Positions 36,085 to 44,386 of a DNA stretch of 64,000 nt are shown piece by piece (the first letter of the stretch is position 1; each line of letters begins with the position of its first letter). A program made the position numbers and the translations under genes. Where the stretch lies: assembly GCF_900101595.1 (NCBI RefSeq), contig NZ_FMYY01000011.1, positions 129,000 to 192,999 of the forward strand, written 5' to 3'. The notes under the pieces were generated by a model that saw only the letters and a program-made list of their open reading frames with translations, did no database searches and was not told where the DNA came from. This stretch comes from Paenibacillus sp. cl123. Lineage in GTDB: Bacteria; Bacillota; Bacilli; Paenibacillales; NBRC-103111.

Positions 36085-37896
36085 TCACCTCGTCCTTGGC
36101 ATGTCCCCCTGGAAGGGAAATACGATCGTCACTACGGCGCCTGTACAGTCGGTTCGATTGCTTAACGAAATTCCGGCATGCGGATCGTTCTGATAATACA
36201 TTTTCAACCTGAAATGCGTGTTCAATAGCCCAATATGAGCATTGCCGTGCTGCAGCGGAGACAGATTGATCCGGTTAATCTCGCCGCTGATCTCCTGCAA
36301 CTTCTCTTCTGGGAATCCTTTTCCGTTATCCATCATCACGACGCTCACGTACGGATCTCCCTGAATACTGACCCATTCCACGGCAACCGTCAGCAGCAGA
36401 GGGACGTCCTGGACCGCTCCGTGCTTCATGCTGTTCTCCGCAATCGGCTGCATCATCGCCTTTAACCCATAGGCGGAGTCACATCCGGGATCAACGGCAA
36501 TGGTGTAATCCAGCTCATCGCCGAACCGGATCTTCATAATATGCAAATAATTTTGCAGATGCCGCACTTCGTCGCTGAGCGGAACGACCGTGCTGCTGTA
36601 TTCGGATGTATAGCGAAGCATCTTGGATAAGGCGATCGTCGTGTCTTCAATCTGGGTATGCCCGGCCAAGTTCGCCAAGGAATTAATTGATTCCAGCGTA
36701 TTGTACAGAAAATGCGAATCGATCTGCGATTGCAGCGCCGACAGCATCGCCCGCTGCTGCTGCACCTTCGACTCCGCAAGCGCGTTCACCGTGCTTTGCA
36801 GATCCTCCAGCATGGCATTGTACGCGACGCCCAGCTCGGCAATTTCGTCGCTTCCCTCAATGTCCACCCGCGTGTCAAATCGCCCCCGGACGGTCGATTT
36901 AATCGTCTTCCTCAGCTTCGCTATCCGCTTCGTGAAGGAGGAGGAGATGCCGACGGCGAGCACGATGGATACGAATAAAGCCGCCACGGCGATGACCAGC
37001 GTGATCTCCTTGATCAGGATAATGCTGCGGGCGAATTCCCGGTACGGAACGACGACGACGGCTCTCCAATTCGTTGGCTGCACCGAGTCGAACAGCACGA
37101 ATTCACGGTTGTTTTCCCGGAAAAAAGCGCCGTTCGGCTTATCCTGCATCTGCGCCGCCATATCGGCCGGAAGCCGGTCACCGATCTTCATCTGATCCGG
37201 ATGCACGAGAATATGGCCTCCCACATCGCTGATGAACCCGTACCCGTTGTCGCCCAGCTCTAGTTCATTGACGATTTTCAGCGCAGGCTCCAGGTCAATG
37301 TCAATTTTGAGAAATCCGGTATGCTTGCCGTAGCGCAGCTTCTTCACCATCGTAATGACCGGGATCGCCATCGGCTTGCCCGCCTCGTCCACATAGTTGC
37401 TGCTGACCCCGACCTCGAACGTGAAATTATCCGTCTGCGTATATCTCTCCAAATCCGACACATAAAACTTATAATCCTTGTTGAATCCATAGCGGACCGT
37501 GCGGTTGATTTCATTTCCGTTTTCGTTATAGAGCGTGATCGATAAAATTTCCGGATGCTGAAAAAAGAACGGCTGCCCATACGCCTTCAAGATGTCCTGG
37601 AACAGCAAATATGAATCCAGATCCCGCCCCTTGTCGAGCTGCAGCCATTTCTCCAAATCCGGAGCTACGGAAATAAGCAAAAAGCCTTGCGAATAGCTGT
37701 AGAAGTACCTCTCGAGATTCAAGCTGGCCTGCTTGAGCACCTGATTGCTTAAGCGCTGCACGTCATATTTAACCATCGCCGAAATCTTCAAATAACTGAC
37801 GATCCCTATGGAGCTGACCACCCCGACGATTAGCGCCGACAATACGGCGATCAGCTTCCATTTCATCTTGTTCCGTATCTGGCTCAGTATGTACAA
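36085..37896 (-). CDS. YesM-type sensor histidine kinase
   Basis: This membrane kinase of 603 residues starts at a TTG at 37896, ten bases after AGGAG; an ATG at residue 11 is an alternative. A first membrane span (about 14-36), an extracellular dCache-like sensor (about 40-290), a second span (about 296-318) and a HAMP linker (about 320-375) lead to the His_kinase domain. The phosphoacceptor is His395 in SQIDSHFLYNTLESIN. Note SHF where most relatives have NPHF. The ATPase has ENSMKHG and DNGKGFPEE. It lies between the binding-lipoprotein gene and its regulator gene and probably senses the imported oligosaccharide. Confidence 0.93.
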   Translation of the reverse strand: MYILSQIRNKMKWKLIAVLSALIVGVVSSIGIVSYLKISAMVKYDVQRLSNQVLKQASLNLERYFYSYSQGFLLISVAPDLEKWLQLDKGRDLDSYLLFQDILKAYGQPFFFQHPEILSITLYNENGNEINRTVRYGFNKDYKFYVSDLERYTQTDNFTFEVGVSSNYVDEAGKPMAIPVITMVKKLRYGKHTGFLKIDIDLEPALKIVNELELGDNGYGFISDVGGHILVHPDQMKIGDRLPADMAAQMQDKPNGAFFRENNREFVLFDSVQPTNWRAVVVVPYREFARSIILIKEITLVIAVAALFVSIVLAVGISSSFTKRIAKLRKTIKSTVRGRFDTRVDIEGSDEIAELGVAYNAMLEDLQSTVNALAESKVQQQRAMLSALQSQIDSHFLYNTLESINSLANLAGHTQIEDTTIALSKMLRYTSEYSSTVVPLSDEVRHLQNYLHIMKIRFGDELDYTIAVDPGCDSAYGLKAMMQPIAENSMKHGAVQDVPLLLTVAVEWVSIQGDPYVSVVMMDNGKGFPEEKLQEISGEINRINLSPLQHGNAHIGLLNTHFRLKMYYQNDPHAGISLSNRTDCTGAVVTIVFPFQGDMPRTR

Positions 37897-37976
37897 TAGC
37901 GTTCGCTCCTACAGTGCCGCTGCTGTTCTCCCCATTTTACCACTTTATCCTTGGACCTTAAATGGACGACAAGAAC

Positions 37977-38011
37977 GATAACTAGGAAGGAACGGCTCCT
38001 CCCTAGTTATC
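37977..38011 (-). terminator. Intercistronic hairpin after the binding-protein gene
   Basis: A perfect 10-bp stem (37977-37986 with 38002-38011) lies between the abundant binding lipoprotein gene and the kinase gene. No T-run follows on the minus strand, so it more likely protects the upstream mRNA 3' end and sets unequal expression than terminates fully. Confidence 0.6.
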
Positions 38012-38015
38012 TCGC

Positions 38016-39566
38016 TTATTTTCGTTTGTTTTCCTTCACCCACTTCGTCATCTCATCGATCAGCTCCTGGCCGCCCATCGCACGCCAATCCTTGACGAAC
38101 TGCTCCCATGTCGCTTCGACTGGCGCGCCTTCCGCAATAATTCTCGCCGCAGGCTCATGAAATTCGGAGTAAAGATTAAACAAATTTTGACCGACCGCCG
38201 GCATGCCCATCGTCAGGCTGGTTAACCCTTCCTTATTGGAAATGTTGATCGCCTGCTGCATCTTGTCGCGTTGAATTCCCGTATATCTGGCGTTAAAGGC
38301 CGCCTCATTATGGGCATGCATCTTGAACAAGGCTCTCCACTCCGTCTTCTGCTCTTGCTCGGACGCCTCTTTGTAGAAGTAGATGCCGTTCTCTTCCCCG
38401 TAGTTGATGCCTTTCACGCCCAGCTCGGAGAAGATCTGCCCTTCTTCGCTAAACAGCCAATCGAACAGCTTCACCACGGCCGCCGGGTCCTTGGAGCTTT
38501 TCATAATCAGATACGTCTTGTTGACGGGAAAATTCACCGAACCGATCGGACCGTCATAGCCGGTTCCGCGCGGCGTCGGGATCGTGACGACATCCACCTT
38601 CTGGCCCGGCAAGCCGTCCTGCACCACCTTCTGGTATTCGTAAGCGCCCTGCGGCGTGAAACCCCAGGAGCCGGCCAGCCCCGAAGCAATCTTCTGCTTC
38701 CAGATGGACGAGGAATTGACAAGGAATTCGGAATCCAGCAGACCCTCCTTGTGCATCGTCTGCATGAAGGCCAGCCCTTTCTTGAAATTCGGATGCACGA
38801 ACCCGGGTACGATCTCACCGTTGTATTCAATGCCTTCATAAGGCGAAATTCCCCACATGCCCCAGATCATGTCCCCGGTCCATGAAAATTTCTCGCGCAT
38901 CGTAAAGGCGATTTCATCCTTTTTCCCGTTGCCGTTCGCATCGCTGTCGCGGAATTTGCGGAGCATCTCCAGCAGTTCGTCCGAGGTGGCCGGCATTTTC
39001 GTTATCCCGAGCTTATCCATCCAATCCTTACGGACATAAAACAGACGGGAAGACGGCGTATTGCTCGGTTCGGGAATGCCCATGATTTTCCCGTTGATCG
39101 TCACGGCATCCCAGGCGTATTGCGGGATATATTTTTTGAGATTCGGCCCATGCTGCTCGATCAGCTCATTAAGCGGCAGGATCAGCCCATTGTCCAGGGC
39201 GCCGTCTCCTTGCGTCAGTCCGAAGCCCATATACACATCGGGAAAATCATTGGCGGCAAACTTTAACTTCAGCTGATCCACATAATTCGCGTTGGGCAGG
39301 AAGCTGATATTCAGGTTCATGCCAGATTTGTCCATCATATATTTCACCGTGGGGTCCTGCGCCAGGTTTCCGGCCGGCACCGCTTTCGATAAATCCGGGG
39401 CAAAAATTTTGATCGTCGGCGTCTTCTGCTCCCCGGACCCAGCCGATTCCTGCAGTTGTGCCGTGCCGTCTGCGCCGCCAGTCCCCGCTTGGCCGTTCGT
39501 ACATCCCGCTGCCAGCACCAGCGCTGCGGTTGCTGTCGTAAGCATCCACCTTTTCCCTTTGAACAT
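38016..39566 (-). CDS. Extracellular sugar-binding lipoprotein (LipO/family 1-type, CUT1)
   Basis: This substrate-binding protein of 516 residues has a signal peptide ending in the lipobox LAAGCTNG (Cys22). The mature protein resembles the large LipO-type binding proteins of Paenibacillus, about 500 residues: KLKFAANDFPDVYMGFG near 110-125, then an EF-hand-like calcium loop DSDANGNGKKDEI near 210-222, and WGMWGISPYEG. It follows the two permease genes and precedes the YesM/YesN pair, the standard order of lpl-type importer operons. The ligand is probably an oligosaccharide; its identity is unknown. Confidence 0.93.
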   Translation of the reverse strand: MFKGKRWMLTTATAALVLAAGCTNGQAGTGGADGTAQLQESAGSGEQKTPTIKIFAPDLSKAVPAGNLAQDPTVKYMMDKSGMNLNISFLPNANYVDQLKLKFAANDFPDVYMGFGLTQGDGALDNGLILPLNELIEQHGPNLKKYIPQYAWDAVTINGKIMGIPEPSNTPSSRLFYVRKDWMDKLGITKMPATSDELLEMLRKFRDSDANGNGKKDEIAFTMREKFSWTGDMIWGMWGISPYEGIEYNGEIVPGFVHPNFKKGLAFMQTMHKEGLLDSEFLVNSSSIWKQKIASGLAGSWGFTPQGAYEYQKVVQDGLPGQKVDVVTIPTPRGTGYDGPIGSVNFPVNKTYLIMKSSKDPAAVVKLFDWLFSEEGQIFSELGVKGINYGEENGIYFYKEASEQEQKTEWRALFKMHAHNEAAFNARYTGIQRDKMQQAINISNKEGLTSLTMGMPAVGQNLFNLYSEFHEPAARIIAEGAPVEATWEQFVKDWRAMGGQELIDEMTKWVKENKRK

Positions 39567-39584
39567 CCTTGTATCCCCCTTTTT

Positions 39585-40466
39585 TTATTCTTTCAACGAT
39601 CCCAGCAGAGAGCCTTTAATAAAATGTTTTTGCACAAAAGGATAAATCAACAGCACAGGCAGCGTCGCCACCACGATGGTAGCCATCTGCAGCCCTTGCG
39701 GGGAAACGTCCGTATTCACGATACTGCTCATAAAGGACTGGGCGTCGTTCGTATTGTATTGGGTGAGCAGCATGTATAAATATAATTGCAGCGGGCGCAG
39801 CTTGGGGTCCGTAATGTACAGCAAGGCCGAGTAATAGTTGTTCCAATGGGCCACGGCGTAAAACAGGATTAAGGTTACGATGATCGGCATCGACAGGGGC
39901 AGAGCGATCTGCCACACCGCGCGGTATTCCGATAACCCGTCCACTCGCGCCGCTTCGAACATTTCCTCCGGAAGCGACCGGAAAAACGTAATGCACAAAA
40001 TCATATTGAATACACTCAATGCTCCCGGGACGATCAAGGACCACAAGCTGTCGATCATCCCCAAATATTTCACCAGCAAGTAGGAGGGGATCATCGGCGC
40101 CTGAAAGATCATGGTGAAAATGACGAACAGCATCAGCAGCTTGCGTCCCTTTAAATACCCTTTGGACAGAGGGTAAGCCGTAAACACCGTCAGCACCATG
40201 TTCACGAACGTTCCGATGCACACCACATACAGCGTGACGCCAAAGGACCGCCAAAACGTCTCGTTCTGGAATACAAGCCTGTAATTATCCAGATTGAAGC
40301 CGACAGGCCATAAGCTGACCTGGGAGTGAATCAGTGCATTCGTCGTGCTCAGCGATCCAGCCACCACATGGGCGAGCGGGGCCAGCACGAGCAGGCAGGC
40401 GAAGACAAGCAGTAGGGCGTTCAGGTTGTCAAAGCCGGTCCCGGCAAAGGAACGTTTGATTTTCAT
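39585..40466 (-). CDS. CUT1 ABC importer permease (LplC-like)
   Basis: This inner-membrane permease has 293 residues, six membrane spans and the EAA loop EAARVDGLSEYRAVWQIALPLSMP near 175-198, which docks the ATPase. It forms a heterodimer with the upstream LplB-like permease. No ATPase gene is present in the operon, so a shared MsmX-type ATPase is expected. The ATG at 40466 is preceded by AAGGAGG and is 13 bases after the previous stop. Confidence 0.94.
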   Translation of the reverse strand: MKIKRSFAGTGFDNLNALLLVFACLLVLAPLAHVVAGSLSTTNALIHSQVSLWPVGFNLDNYRLVFQNETFWRSFGVTLYVVCIGTFVNMVLTVFTAYPLSKGYLKGRKLLMLFVIFTMIFQAPMIPSYLLVKYLGMIDSLWSLIVPGALSVFNMILCITFFRSLPEEMFEAARVDGLSEYRAVWQIALPLSMPIIVTLILFYAVAHWNNYYSALLYITDPKLRPLQLYLYMLLTQYNTNDAQSFMSSIVNTDVSPQGLQMATIVVATLPVLLIYPFVQKHFIKGSLLGSLKE

Positions 40467-40479
40467 TCGTCTTGCCTCC

Positions 40480-41430
40480 TTAATACAGCCCTTCGCCAGT
40501 AGTCGCTTTGCTCGCCCGGTTCGCGATCATCAGCAGCGCAAAGCCAACAACCGATTTGAATAAGCCGATTGCAGTCGTCAAGCTGTATTTGCCGCCCAGA
40601 ATGCCGACCCGGTAAGCATACGTATCCAGCACATCGCCGGTACTGAGTACTAACGGATTCAGGAATAAGTAGATTTGTTCAAAGCCAAGATCCAGAATAT
40701 GTCCGATCTTGAGCAGCAGCAATATCATGATGGCGGGCAGCATCCCCGGCAGTGTCACGTAGCGGAACTGCTGGAACCGGCCGGCTCCGTCGATCTTCGC
40801 AGCTTCATAAAGCGAAGGATTGATTCCCGCTATAGCGGCCAGAAAAATAATGGCGCTCCAGCCCATCTCCTTCCAGATGCCGCTCGCAATAATGATCGTC
40901 CGGAAATATTCGGCTTTCTGGAGGAACTGTACCGGTTCTCCGCCGAGCGCAACGATAGCCTGATTCACGAAGCCCGTCTGCACGGACAGCAGCATGTACG
41001 CAAATCCGAACACGATCGTCCAGGACAGAAAGTGGGGCAAATAAACGACCGTTTGCACGACCCGTTTGAACACGATGCTTTTCACTTCGTTCAGCAGCAC
41101 CGCGAGAATGATCGGCGCCGGAAACGTAAACACAATTTGATACAGGCTGATCATCAGCGTGTTGACAAGCAGCCGCTTCAAGTTCGGGTATGTCATAAAT
41201 TGCTCGAACCACTTTCCCCCCACCCAGGGGCTGTTCATAAAACCCTTGAAAATATTATAGTCCTGAAACGCGATAACGCTGCCCAACAAGGGGAAATACT
41301 TGAAGACAACCAAATACAGCATGCCGGGGATGAGCATGATGTACAAAGCGCGATGCCTGAACATCCACTTCCGTGTATCGGCCGCTGTGCGCGGCTTTCG
41401 GTCCGCTTCCGCTAGAGTCTGTGATTTCAT
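40480..41430 (-). CDS. CUT1 ABC importer permease (LplB-like)
   Basis: This is the first gene of the importer operon. The ATG at 41430 follows AAGGTGG and gives 316 residues; an ATG at 41487 overlaps the promoter -35 and is unlikely. It has a charged N-terminus, six membrane spans and the EAA loop YEAAKIDGAGRFQQFRYVTLPGMLP near 220-244. LGSVIAFQDYNIFKGF in the first periplasmic loop is typical of the LplB group. It pairs with the LplC-like permease. Confidence 0.94.
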   Translation of the reverse strand: MKSQTLAEADRKPRTAADTRKWMFRHRALYIMLIPGMLYLVVFKYFPLLGSVIAFQDYNIFKGFMNSPWVGGKWFEQFMTYPNLKRLLVNTLMISLYQIVFTFPAPIILAVLLNEVKSIVFKRVVQTVVYLPHFLSWTIVFGFAYMLLSVQTGFVNQAIVALGGEPVQFLQKAEYFRTIIIASGIWKEMGWSAIIFLAAIAGINPSLYEAAKIDGAGRFQQFRYVTLPGMLPAIMILLLLKIGHILDLGFEQIYLFLNPLVLSTGDVLDTYAYRVGILGGKYSLTTAIGLFKSVVGFALLMIANRASKATTGEGLY

Positions 41431-41458
41431 GGGCACCACCTTCGTTCGTACTGCTTTT

Positions 41459-41487
41459 ATTTTATAAGCCCGATGCGGCAGCCACAA
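41459..41487 (-). promoter_or_regulatory. Sigma-A promoter of the CUT1/YesMN operon
   Basis: On the minus strand, TTGTGG (41482-41487) is 17 bases from TAAAAT (41459-41464). The LplB-like start at 41430 lies about 28 bases after the -10. The -35 is one mismatch short of good, as expected if an activator helps. Confidence 0.65.
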
Positions 41488-41622
41488 TGAGACGATGTTT
41501 GGAATTACTGTGAAATGTTAAGGTTTTGGCTGCTACTCGAGCAGGCCCGTCTACGCCTGTTGAATCTATTGCCACGGTTCGGGGTAATAAACAACAAGAA
41601 TGACCCTAAGGAGGAGACAGTT

Positions 41623-42243
41623 ATGGCGACTATAAAAGAAAACGTAACGGGCATCAAGGAAAATATCAGCCGCATCAAGCAATCCATCGATCAGATTAAA
41701 GGACAAGCCCAGATCACGGTAGAGGTCGCAAAGGATACCGCTGCAGATATGAAGGAGAAGATCGCCAAGGTCAAGGACTCCGTCGAGGAAATGAAGGCTT
41801 CGGTCGCGCAAGCCAAGGAGGATCTGAAGAGCACGGGCGAGGCGGCCGCAGAAAAAGTGGAAGCGGCGGGGAGCAGCGGTTCGGCCATGGCGCCCAACGC
41901 CCTCGCGGCGGTCGGCGGAGCATCTCCAGAGCTGGACCAGCCGGCGGCATTCGAATCGCCCGAAGAGCTGAACGTGGAGAAATCGGGGAACGGCTTCATT
42001 ATCCGCGGAGCACAGGGCATGATCGGAGAAATTACGTATGCGCCTGTCGACTCGTTCACCTGGGTGCTGAATCATACGTATGTGACGCCGGAATACCGCG
42101 GCCGCGATATCGCTCAGCGCCTGCTGCGGCGCGTGGCGGAGGAAGCCCGGAAGGAGCACAAAAAAATCATCCCCACCTGCTCCTACGCCGCTGTTCAGTT
42201 CAAGCGACACGATGAGTATGCGGATGTGTGGAAGCAGTCTTAG
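41623..42243 (+). CDS. Coiled-coil/GNAT fusion protein (YjdJ/NATD1-like acetyltransferase)
   Basis: This 206-residue protein starts at ATG 41623, after TAAGGAGG. Residues 1-85 form a long amphipathic helix with heptad and 11-mer character (IKENISRIKQSIDQIKG; AADMKEKIAKVKDSVEEMK), similar to apolipoprotein or LEA-like coils. An Ala/Gly/Ser linker (90-125) follows. The C-terminal 85 residues match the small YjdJ-type GNAT fold: TYVTPEYRGRDIAQRLLRRV with the acetyl-CoA loop RGRDIA, then IIPTCSYAAVQFKRHDEYADV. Most relatives are free-standing proteins of about 90 residues, so the N-terminal fusion is unusual. The gene is monocistronic with its own terminator. Confidence 0.88.
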   Translation: MATIKENVTGIKENISRIKQSIDQIKGQAQITVEVAKDTAADMKEKIAKVKDSVEEMKASVAQAKEDLKSTGEAAAEKVEAAGSSGSAMAPNALAAVGGASPELDQPAAFESPEELNVEKSGNGFIIRGAQGMIGEITYAPVDSFTWVLNHTYVTPEYRGRDIAQRLLRRVAEEARKEHKKIIPTCSYAAVQFKRHDEYADVWKQS

Positions 42244-42280
42244 AGGCTGCTTGAACGAAAGAGCCCCGCTACCTGAGAGA

Positions 42281-42310
42281 GACCGCCCTGCAGATCGCCG
42301 GGCGGTCTTT
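42281..42310 (+). terminator. Rho-independent terminator of the coiled-coil/GNAT gene
   Basis: GACCGCCC (42281-42288) pairs with GGGCGGTC (42300-42307) across an 11-base loop, followed by TTT. Confidence 0.75.
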
Positions 42311-42428
42311 GATTTGCCCCCTCCACTCAGTAATAGTTCTTTCCGACTAAATAGTAATGGTTTATATAGGCAAATTGTAGTATGTTAGATTCTGTATATC
42401 ATATATGGCACTAGGAGATGAGAGACGG

Positions 42429-44327
42429 ATGTCAACGAGGTTCCGCTTTTTGAAAGTCATGCTTTCGGCATTTCTGTTTATTGCTATTGCCGCTCCGGCG
42501 GTACATGCTTCCGGCGATAGGTATGTGACGCAAATTACCTTTGTGGATATGAATGAATCGCATTGGGCCAATAGCGCAATCACAGATTTGGCCAAGAGCC
42601 AGATCATTTCGGGCTATGAAGACGGCTCCTTCAAACCGGAAAAACACGTGACCCGGGAAGAGTTCGCCGCCCTGATCGCGAAAACGTTCTATCTTGACCT
42701 GCCCGGCACCGATTCCGCGCAGACCTACTATGATGTTTCTCCCGATCGATGGTCGTTTCCCTACATAGAAGCCTCCAAGGATTTTCTGACCGGCTATTAT
42801 CCTCCTTCAGGCAAAGCCATCTTTAATCCGACAACCGACGCAACAAGAGAGGATGTCGCGGTCGCGCTGGTGAAGACATTGGGTTATCAGCCGGATGAAT
42901 TGCAGGACAATAAAATTTTGGAAAGAAGATTCTACGACCTTGGAAGCATTTCTCCCAACTTGCGGACTTATGTAGCCCTTGCTGTAGAAAAGCAGCTTTT
43001 CGACGGCTATCCCAACGGCACGTTCAGAGGCGACAAGCAGGTAACCCGCGCAGAGGTGGCCTCGCTGCTGCACCGGGTCATTAAAAATGCGTCAACGGAC
43101 AGCCGTACAGGCATACAGCTTGATGTTATCGTGCCGGAGACGACCACCAGCAATTCCTTTTATGTTTCGGGCGAAACCACCAAAGGCGCAACGGTGACCA
43201 TCAACGGAAGAGAAGTTGAAGTCTATCAAGGACAATTTAAAGAAGGCGTAAGAATCGATGAAGGAGAAGGCGTATACCGGATCGTGGTCGTCTCCAAAAT
43301 CCCCGGGGGCAAGTCCAAAACGGTGACCAAGGAAATTCGTTATGAAAAAGGCGCGCCTACACTGACTGTGAAGGACATCCCGCAGCAAACGAATAAACAA
43401 AGCGTTACGATTTCCTGGAGTGTCAGCGGCGATCATGATCCCGTTGTTTATGTTAACGACGAAGCTCAAAGCAGTTGGAGCTCCGGCAAAACCGTCGAGC
43501 TGCAGGAAGGCGCCAATACGATCACGGTGAAAGCCGTCAATTCCTTGGGAAAAACAACAACGGTTACCAAACAGATCACGTTCAACACCGACGGCCCCGT
43601 TCTGAAGGTGTCCGATATTCCGGAGACAACGGACAAGCAGACGGTGACGGTATCGTGGAGTGTGTCCGATAAAAACGATTCATCGCCCAAGGTTTATGTC
43701 AATGACGAGGTTCAATCCGGTTACACGACAAGTAAGACGATAAGCCTGGAGGAAGGCGTCAACACCATCGTCTTTAAAGCAACAAATAAACTAGGCAAGT
43801 CCATCACCGTTACTAAAACGATCTCGCTCGGCACCGGCGCGCCCAATTTGAAAGTAGGGCCAATCCCAAGCACCACCGAATCAGAGCGGGTGAATGTCTC
43901 ATGGAGCGTAACGGATACAAACGACTCTTCTCCCAAGGTTTATATCAACGACCAGCTCCAGTCCTATACAACGAGCGCGTCAATTGTGCTCGAGCCGGGG
44001 GAAAATACGCTGATCTTTAAGGCGACAAACGCCAGAGGAAAAGAAATCGCCTTGACGAGAACCATCACGTTCAATCCGCCCGCCCCCAAATTAATCCTTG
44101 GCCATATCCCGAGTACGACCGCCAATAAAACGGTTTCCATTACATGGACGGTCACGGACAAAAATGATTCCTACCCCAAGGTGTATGTGAACGATATGCT
44201 GCAGAGCTATACAAGCTCCACCACGCTCCAGCTTGCAGATGGGGCCAATCCTATTCAAGTATTGGCCACCAATAAGTACGGCAAAGTAACAACGGTCACA
44301 GAAACGGTTTATAGAAATCAGAAATAG
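42429..44327 (+). CDS. SLH-domain surface protein with four tandem Ig-like repeats
   Basis: This exported protein of 632 residues starts at ATG 42429, after AGGAG. A signal peptide (about 1-28, ending VHAS) is followed by three SLH domains (about 32-205). Their motifs include HVTREEF, DATREDV and QVTRAEV, and they anchor it to the wall. A bacterial Ig-like module follows (SGETTKGATVTINGREVEV). Then come four repeats of about 77-80 residues, each with the pattern IP-x-T-T, WSVTDKNDSSPKVYVND, and GANTI-x-x-x-ATNK-GK, typical of glucodextranase-like or Ig-like stalk modules. It is probably a structural or adhesive surface protein; no enzyme domain is seen. Confidence 0.9.
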   Translation: MSTRFRFLKVMLSAFLFIAIAAPAVHASGDRYVTQITFVDMNESHWANSAITDLAKSQIISGYEDGSFKPEKHVTREEFAALIAKTFYLDLPGTDSAQTYYDVSPDRWSFPYIEASKDFLTGYYPPSGKAIFNPTTDATREDVAVALVKTLGYQPDELQDNKILERRFYDLGSISPNLRTYVALAVEKQLFDGYPNGTFRGDKQVTRAEVASLLHRVIKNASTDSRTGIQLDVIVPETTTSNSFYVSGETTKGATVTINGREVEVYQGQFKEGVRIDEGEGVYRIVVVSKIPGGKSKTVTKEIRYEKGAPTLTVKDIPQQTNKQSVTISWSVSGDHDPVVYVNDEAQSSWSSGKTVELQEGANTITVKAVNSLGKTTTVTKQITFNTDGPVLKVSDIPETTDKQTVTVSWSVSDKNDSSPKVYVNDEVQSGYTTSKTISLEEGVNTIVFKATNKLGKSITVTKTISLGTGAPNLKVGPIPSTTESERVNVSWSVTDTNDSSPKVYINDQLQSYTTSASIVLEPGENTLIFKATNARGKEIALTRTITFNPPAPKLILGHIPSTTANKTVSITWTVTDKNDSYPKVYVNDMLQSYTSSTTLQLADGANPIQVLATNKYGKVTTVTETVYRNQK

Positions 44328-44342
44328 CTAACAACGATCGAC

Positions 44343-44386
44343 AAAAAGCGGAGCCTCTTCCCTATCGAAGATGCTCCGCTTTTTTA
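44343..44386. terminator. Bidirectional terminator between convergent genes
   Basis: AAAAAGCGGAGC (44343-44354) pairs with GCTCCGCTTTTT (44373-44384). T-runs follow on both strands. The right end overlaps the TAA of the M23 peptidase gene. Confidence 0.88.

Noticed and set aside
42265..42310. CTGAGAG near a hairpin, suggestive of a TPP riboswitch core
   Set aside because: The other conserved TPP elements are absent, and the hairpin is an ordinary terminator of the upstream gene.
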